DNA from: Selaginella tamariscina
Taxonomy: Eukaryota; Streptophyta; Lycopodiopsida; Selaginellales; Selaginellaceae
Length of the DNA stretch: 64,000 nucleotides
Assembly: GCA_003024785.1 (NCBI GenBank)
Contig: PUQB01000228.1
Coordinates: 491,597-555,596 of the forward strand
Direction: 5' to 3'
Shown: in pieces, positions 58,171-64,000 of the stretch
Position numbering within the stretch: position 1 is the first letter of the stretch
Layout of the letters: each line of letters opens with the position of its first letter
Translations under genes and position numbers: made by a program
Notes under the pieces: model-generated
Database searches by the model: none
Seen by the model: only the letters and a program-made list of their open reading frames with translations
Told to the model about the DNA's origin: nothing

Positions 58171-58745
58171 CCGTGCCAGCCCACTTATTCACTTAGGAAA
58201 ACAGGGAGGGGCACATAAATAAGGTAGAGTATATGTAGTGAGGCTTCCTGGGTTCAAAAGAGAGCTCGTTAACCTCCTACCGGTGCAAGCTAAGCTTGTG
58301 TCGTTAAGGTGCAACCCTCTGTTGTGCCGCCCAACTACCATACGACAGGGGTACAACCCACCTAGGGTTAAATATCCTTATCGTTGGCAGGATCTTGCGC
58401 TTTGTGACGAGAGTACGTCACTTCCAAGGAGTTAGTCAGATTCCTTGGTCCGAAAACCTGTCACAAGCTCAAAGGTTGCCCGAGTTCACGTTCCGCAAAC
58501 TAGTGGTTGAGGCCTTGCTCCGGCCCCTCAACCACGCCAAGCTAGGAACGAACCTAACTCGGCTAGTCCGTGTCCTGATTCACAAGGTGAGTCTCGTTCG
58601 TGGACTTGGTCAGTTAGGGTTAAGTTCCTAAGGGTTGGGTTCCTAATACGGGTTACTTTACCAGATTCCGTGGGGTTTCCAAGAGGGGATTCCAGGGTTG
58701 GCACCTGGCAAGCCGCCTTTGTGGCACCAGGTAAAAACTCTGACA
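58171..58745 (+). repeat. Remainder of the 5' LTR, gypsy copy 2
   Basis: Matches 15306-15888, ending CTCTGACA at 58745, followed by ATTGGTATCGAGC as the primer site (one base shorter than copy 1). Confidence 0.9.
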
Positions 58746-59063
58746 ATTGGTATCGAGCAAGTTCTCTGCGGTCAGTAGGACTACCTTAAGTCGTAGGGTG
58801 TTTCAATGTTTAGATAACTCTAAATTCTTGATTATACTCTATTGCTTTGGTTGACATGTCTGTATTCTGCGCAGAGAGTTTGATCCTGTGAGTTGTCAAA
58901 CTTCGGAGAACACTTGCTCAGTGAGTCGGCGTGAGATTCTAGGTATGTCCGAAAGTCTTATGCTAGTTTAAGCTGATGTGTGTGGGTGTACAACCTGTGC
59001 AGGGTGTTTCCAACTTTCACATTGGGAATATTCTATTGAGTGTTGAAACTAGGGTTCAATACG

Positions 59064-60212
59064 ATGAGCAAAAGAAAGCAACCAGAGCCTGAGGCAGAGA
59101 GGGCTGTCGCAGAGGCTCAAAATGAGGAGATGGATGAGGCTGATCCAGGTCGACCCCCTAGAGTTAGACAACGACCTGGTTGGCGAGAAATAATGATGGA
59201 TGCCCTAAACGAACTTCGAGGGGATGTTTTGGGGTTGAACGACCGAATCGATAATGTTGCCGACGAATACTGCAGTGCCAGATGTTCCGCAACCAGACAC
59301 ACGGAAAAAAGAAGAAGAAGCATGACTCAGAGTCAGGTTCCTCTGAATCAGATTCTTCGACGGAAGTAGTGGTGGAGGTCCCAGTAAATTCAAACCGGTA
59401 AAGCCTTCGAATTTCATGGGTTCAAAGGATTACAAGGTTTTGGATGACTGGTTGTATGATATGGAAAGCTATTTCGAGGCTGCTTCCGTGAGAAAGACAG
59501 AAAAGGTTGCATGTGCCAAGCAGTTTCTTAAAGAAGAAGCTAAGACTTGGTGGCGAATTGTTGAAGGTGAACGTGGATACCGAAACAGCTGGAAGCACAT
59601 GAAAAAGGAGATCAAAAAGCAGTATATGCCGGATGATCTCGGTTTGCGATTGCGTGCTGACCTGGCACTTTGTCAACAGGGAGTTCGGGGAAGTCCATGG
59701 ACCACGTTTATCGATTCGAAAGTGTACGGCGATTGGTGCCAAATATGAGCGATGATGAAGCTCGAAGTTGCTTCATGGCTAGCTTGAATGAGAAGACGCG
59801 AAGGAAATCTTAAGGTACAAGCCAACAAGCTATCGGGAATGTCAAGAGGCAGCTCAAAAGGTTGCTTATGGCATGTCGTTAGAAGACTTGTACAAAGGGG
59901 AGGAAGCAAAACCTAAACAAGGAGGTTTCCTCCAAAGTCTGGGTTCAGAAGGTTTGATAGGCGACCAGATCAATCGCCATCAATTCGAAGTGCAAGTCCC
60001 TTTGTTGGCAGTTCCAAGTTTTCGGACACATCAAGACCCACCGGATTTCGGAAACCATTGGCGTTACCACCTCCTCAGCAGGCCAAAGGATCGGCTCCAA
60101 AGTCTGCTCCCCCGTTCCGCAGGCGGGGTCGTGAAATGTTATAATTGTATGGTCATTTTGCTAAAGAGTGTCCGGCACCCTCACAACAATCAGGACATTT
60201 CAAGGCGATGGT
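59064..60212 (+). pseudogene. Gypsy gag (copy 2), frameshifted
   Basis: ATG 59064 (MSKRKQPEPEAERAV) and open to 59369, so the shift present near 16380 in copy 1 is absent here. The gag domain is at 59416-59748 and on. The CCHC knuckle near 60138-60170 has lost about 9 bases (CYNC is followed directly by MVILL), so the nucleic-acid-binding motif is broken in this copy. Confidence 0.85.
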
Positions 60213-63200
60213 AGAAGAGGAAGTTGCTGAACCAGAAACGCTTGAAGATCCGGAAGATGAGTCAGAAGAGGTAATGTTGTGCCAGACACAACCTGCCTTA
60301 TTCGCTATTCAAGACAAAACTGACCCTTTGCTATATTTGACAGGAAGGATACGAGGGGACCGAGTCCGAATGATGATCGATACTGGAGCAACATACAACT
60401 TCATATCGACTAGTCTAGCTCGTCGATTGAATTTGGATGTAATAAAGATGTGTGAAATAAAGATCAATTTTGGCAAAGGTTCTCAAAATACTAATAATAT
60501 AGCAAGGGCAGTTCCTGTCCAAATCAAAGATTGGAAGGCTAAGCTAGACTTAGTTGTCTTGAATATGACGGGGTTTGACTTTGTTTTGGGTATGGAATGG
60601 TTCCATAAACATGTAATCGAAATGAGGGGTTCGGAGATAATCGAATCACGCTTGCAGCAGATAAAGAGACATTAGAAAAACACGCTCAGAATGGAAACGC
60701 TAACTGATAAGGATTGGAATCCTATGTTCCTTACCTTAACTCAGTTGCGTAAGGCAGTTAGACATCGGGAACGTGTGTTTCTTGCAATGGTTTTGGATAC
60801 TGGTGAAGTCAAAATAGGAGATGGTCAAGAATCTGTTCCTGAACCTATTTTGGAAGTCTTGAACATGTTTAAGGATGTGTTGCCGAAGACTTGCCGCCCG
60901 AGTTACCTCCACGTCGAGTTGTGGACCACAGATAGAGATTTTGCCAGGTTCGTCTCCACCGGCAAGAGCCCCATATCGGTTGAATCCTCAAGAGTTAGTA
61001 GAATTGAAGAGACAGCTGACAGAATTGATTGGTCGAGGACACATTCGACCTAGTCGATCGCCGTATGGTGCACCTATCTTGTTTGTAATGAAAAAGGATG
61101 GTACGATGCGAATGTGTGTGGACTATCGAGCACTGAACGCGATAACTATCAAAAATAAGTATCCTCTTCCACGAGTGGACGACTTATTTGATAGGCTATC
61201 GAAAGCAAAGTATTTTTCAAGAATAGACTTGAGATCGGGTACCATCAGATTCGGGTAGCAGAGAATGACATTGAGAAGACCGCTTTTCGAACGCGTTATG
61301 GATCATTTGAGTTTCTAGTCTTCCATTCGGGTTGTGCAATGCTCCAGCAACTTTTTGCACAATGATGGATGATGTGTTTAGAGACTATCTAGACGAGTTC
61401 GTAGTGGTGTATATTGATGACATTCTGATTTTCAGTTCGACAATTGAGGAACATGTGGAACACTTAGAAAAAGTGTTTCAGAGGTTGAGAGAGAACCAGT
61501 TGTATGCTAAAGAAAGCAAGTGCGCATTTGGTCAAACCAAGATAGATTTCTTGGGACACTTGATCTCAGGTGGGGAGGTTGCCATGGACCCAAAGAAAAT
61601 TCAAGCTATTACTGAGTGGATGACTTTAAAAGACGTGCATGAAGTTAGATCATTTCTTGGTCTGACAGGGTATTACCGAAGATTCATAAAGGGTTACTCG
61701 GAAATAGCGGCCCCATTGACAGATCTTACGAAAAACATTCCATGGCATTGGACTCCAGAGTGCCAACGTGCGTTCGTCAAACTCAAAGAGGCTATCTCTT
61801 CTGAGCCAGTTTTGCAGTTGCCCATCTTTGAAGATCCCTTTGAAGTAGAATGTGACGCTTCCGACTTTGCAATTGGTGGTGTATTGCAACAAAAGGACAT
61901 CCAGTGTCCTTTTTCTAAAAGTTAGATGCCGCGCAAACTCGATGGCCTACTCACGAAAAAGGATGCTATTGTTGCTTCCTTGGAGTATTGGCGTCATTAT
62001 CTTCCAAGTCATGGCACTGTGGTTTGGACAGATAGTGTAACTCTAAGGTATTTTGAAACGCAGCCGAAGCTATCGCCGAAGTATGCTAGATGGCAGCAGA
62101 AGTTGGCACGATTTCAGCCTGAAATCAGAATAAGGCGGGAAAGGACAATGTGGTAGCTGATGCACTCAGTAGAAGGGTCATCTTCGTATTATGTCAGCAC
62201 CCGTGTCAACTTTGGTGGATGAATTTGTGACGGCGTATCCTCAGGACAAGTTTGCTAAGGAGGCTTTGAGCCTGGTGGCAAAGAGGAAACAAGTTCATCA
62301 ATTACGAAGAGATGGTAATATTCCAGCAGGAATAGAAAGTCGAATGGATGCACTCAAACAGGCGCATTTTGCGGTACGAGATGGAGTTCTTTATTATAAA
62401 GAAAAGAGACTCTATGTTCCAGAAGGGACATGGAGGGAGAGGTGTTAAGAGAGCATCACGACGTTCCTTTGGCAGGACATGGTGGAAGGCATAAGACGTT
62501 GGCTTTGTTGAAACAGGGATTCTATTGGCCGGGTATGATAGATGATGTTGCCAAGTATGTCAAGACATGCCCCACATGTCAACAAGTGAAGAGCCGATCG
62601 CAAAAACGAGCTGGGAAGTTGCAGTGTATACCGATTCCAGAGCGGCCATTTCAAAGTGTTACTTTGGACTTTATCATGGGATTGCCAAAATCTTGTGGTT
62701 TTAAGCGCTCATGGTGGTAGTCGATCGGTTTTCAAAGGTTGCTCATTTCATTCCAACTGTAGAGACAGTGAATGCAATTCAAGCAGCGAAGTTGTTCTTC
62801 CACGAAGTCATAAGAGTGGCGGGCTACCGGAAACCATGATCTCAGATCGGGATCCTCGGTTTACGGGAAGTTTTGGGGAACATTGTTTAAGCAGTTTGGT
62901 ACGATGCTGAAGTTCAGTACAGCTTACCATCCGCAAACTGATGGTCAAACGGAGAGGGTGAACGACAAGTCGAGGACTATCTCAGATGCTATGTTCAAGG
63001 TGATCAACTTGATTGGGCTGAACACTTGATATGGCTGAGATATGTTACAATAACTCGACACACACTGCAATCGGATGTAGCCCGATGGAAGTGTTAACTG
63101 GGAATAAGGGTGGTATTCCTCAGAGTATGGTGTTACCGAAAGACGATAGCAATCGAGTTCCATCTGTAGCAGAGTTCACGGACAATTGTATCGAACATGG

Positions 63201-63752
63201 GAAGCTGCTCGTCAAGCGATGGCTGCAGCACAGGAAAGGTATCGTCAGCAGTACGATAAACATCGGCGGGATGTAGAGTATCAGGTTGGGGATATGGTAT
63301 TGTTGAGTACCAAAAACCTGAAGGTTCCAACGACTCTTTCGAGGAAGTTTCTATCGCACTACATAGGTCCATACAAGGTGGTGAAGCAAGTAGGGAAAGT
63401 GGCTTATGAGTTAGATCTTCCTCCGGAGTTGGGAACAATACACAATGTGTTTCATGTCAATTTACTCGAGCCATTCCACAAGGATGAGAAACATCCGCAG
63501 AGATATGAAAACTTACGTCCGCTTCCTGAGCTGGTCGGCGATATGAAGGAGTTCGAAGTTGAGTCGATTTTGGATGCAAAGGATATTAAACGCCGAGGGG
63601 CGAAACGTAAACGAGAATATCTTGTTAAGTGGAAGGGTTACCCGGCATGCGAGTCGACATGGGAACCATTGGATAATCTACAGAACGCGATGGAGATAGT
63701 GAAGGAGTTTGAGGCAAGGTCTCAAACTGTTAGTAATGATGATGAGAAATAA
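60145..63752 (+). pseudogene. Gypsy pol (copy 2): protease to chromodomain; frameshifted
   Basis: Protease (IDTGATYNF) in the frame 60145-60675. Reverse transcriptase in two frames (60875-61258 and 61332-61925, the second with VVYIDDIL near 61411). RNase H continues to about 62170, integrase from about 62430 (HHDVPLAGHGG), and an uninterrupted 188-codon end (63186-63752) with the chromodomain ([18 protein letters not shown]). Breaks lie at different places from copy 1, for example GATCGGGTACC near 61240, where copy 1 has one base more. Confidence 0.9.
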
Positions 63753-64000
63753 AGTGAACTTATTTCTTATTAACCTAGGGGCCGACAGACAACCTTAACT
63801 AGAGGCCTCCAATATAAATTCTAGTTAACTTAAAGAAATTAACTAACTTGTTGTCTGTGTCGGGTGACAGACTTTGCAGACGTGCAAAAGGTCTCCAAGT
63901 GACTTCTTGTCGCAGGTGGTGCCTCCGGCAGCTGAGTTGTCCTCAGTGAACGACGGTTCTGAAGTACTTGGCTTCGCGTAATGCAAGGGGGGTAATAAAA
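63753..64000 (+). other. Gypsy copy 2 3' untranslated region (to window end)
   Basis: Matches 20893-21146 after the pol stop. The polypurine tract and 3' LTR are expected just past the window. Confidence 0.8.

Larger units (their letters stand above)
58171..64000 (+). mobile_element. Ty3/gypsy chromovirus-type retrotransposon, copy 2, running off the window
   Basis: Collinear with 15303-21146 of copy 1 and nearly identical, with differences mostly short indels. Its 5' LTR is split (first part inverted at 53374-53731). The 3' LTR lies beyond the window. It occupies the same flank position as copy 1 (ATACTATGT beside the LTR start), so it is a segmental-duplication copy rather than a separate insertion. 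Confidence 0.92.

Overview
The window looks like nuclear DNA of a plant, probably a non-seed land plant such as a bryophyte, lycophyte or fern, although the sequence does not settle this. The reasons are a chromovirus-type Ty3/gypsy element, a Ty1/copia element with an initiator-Met primer site, hAT and Mutator-like (MULE) DNA transposons, MITEs with the termini of the plant Emigrant/pogo group, and canonical TATAAATAG promoters. The only cellular gene family is of the MpaB/Lcp (rubber-oxygenase-like) type, better known from fungi, bacteria and early plants. No rRNA, tRNA, CRISPR or prokaryotic feature was seen.

Layout. The backbone is an array of one small oxygenase gene in alternating orientation: minus (3779-4813), plus (28157-29222), minus (32516-33593), plus (48788-49817), and a fifth copy now split between 53104-53373 (minus) and 57420-58170 (plus). 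Tail-to-tail pairs surround an AT-rich 'loop A' (about 2 kb). Head-to-head pairs surround a longer 'loop B'. Arms are nearly identical, and the loops occur in both orientations, so the locus behaves like a palindromic amplicon with flip-flop inversions. Only the first copy has an uninterrupted reading frame.

Nearly every copy has been hit by a different event. A copia element (4898-11343, itself rearranged and carrying a nested solo LTR) splits the TATA box of copy 0. A 3.6-kb hAT (24554-28159, 8-bp target duplication) sits directly after the start codon of copy 1. An 8.9-kb MULE (39704-48624, 9-bp target duplication) lies upstream of copy 2. Copy 2' is cut by a 4.8-kb inversion whose other breakpoint is in a gypsy LTR. 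Two gypsy copies (14930-22136, and 58171 to the window end plus an inverted LTR piece at 53374-53731) occupy the same site in two loops and so spread by segmental duplication.

The most notable item is the MULE. One strand encodes a transposase (candidate DDE residues, C-terminal SWIM zinc finger). The other, divergently from a shared 1.4-kb region, encodes an eight-exon protein joining a ParB-like domain to a beta-class DNA amino-methyltransferase, with very short introns (four of exactly 48 nt). A transposon carrying a bacterial/phage-type DNA methyltransferase is a candidate self-epigenetic system.

Caveat: many reading frames are broken by 1-2 nt indels that differ between otherwise near-identical copies, with few substitutions. 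Some 'pseudogenes' may therefore be residual long-read assembly errors.
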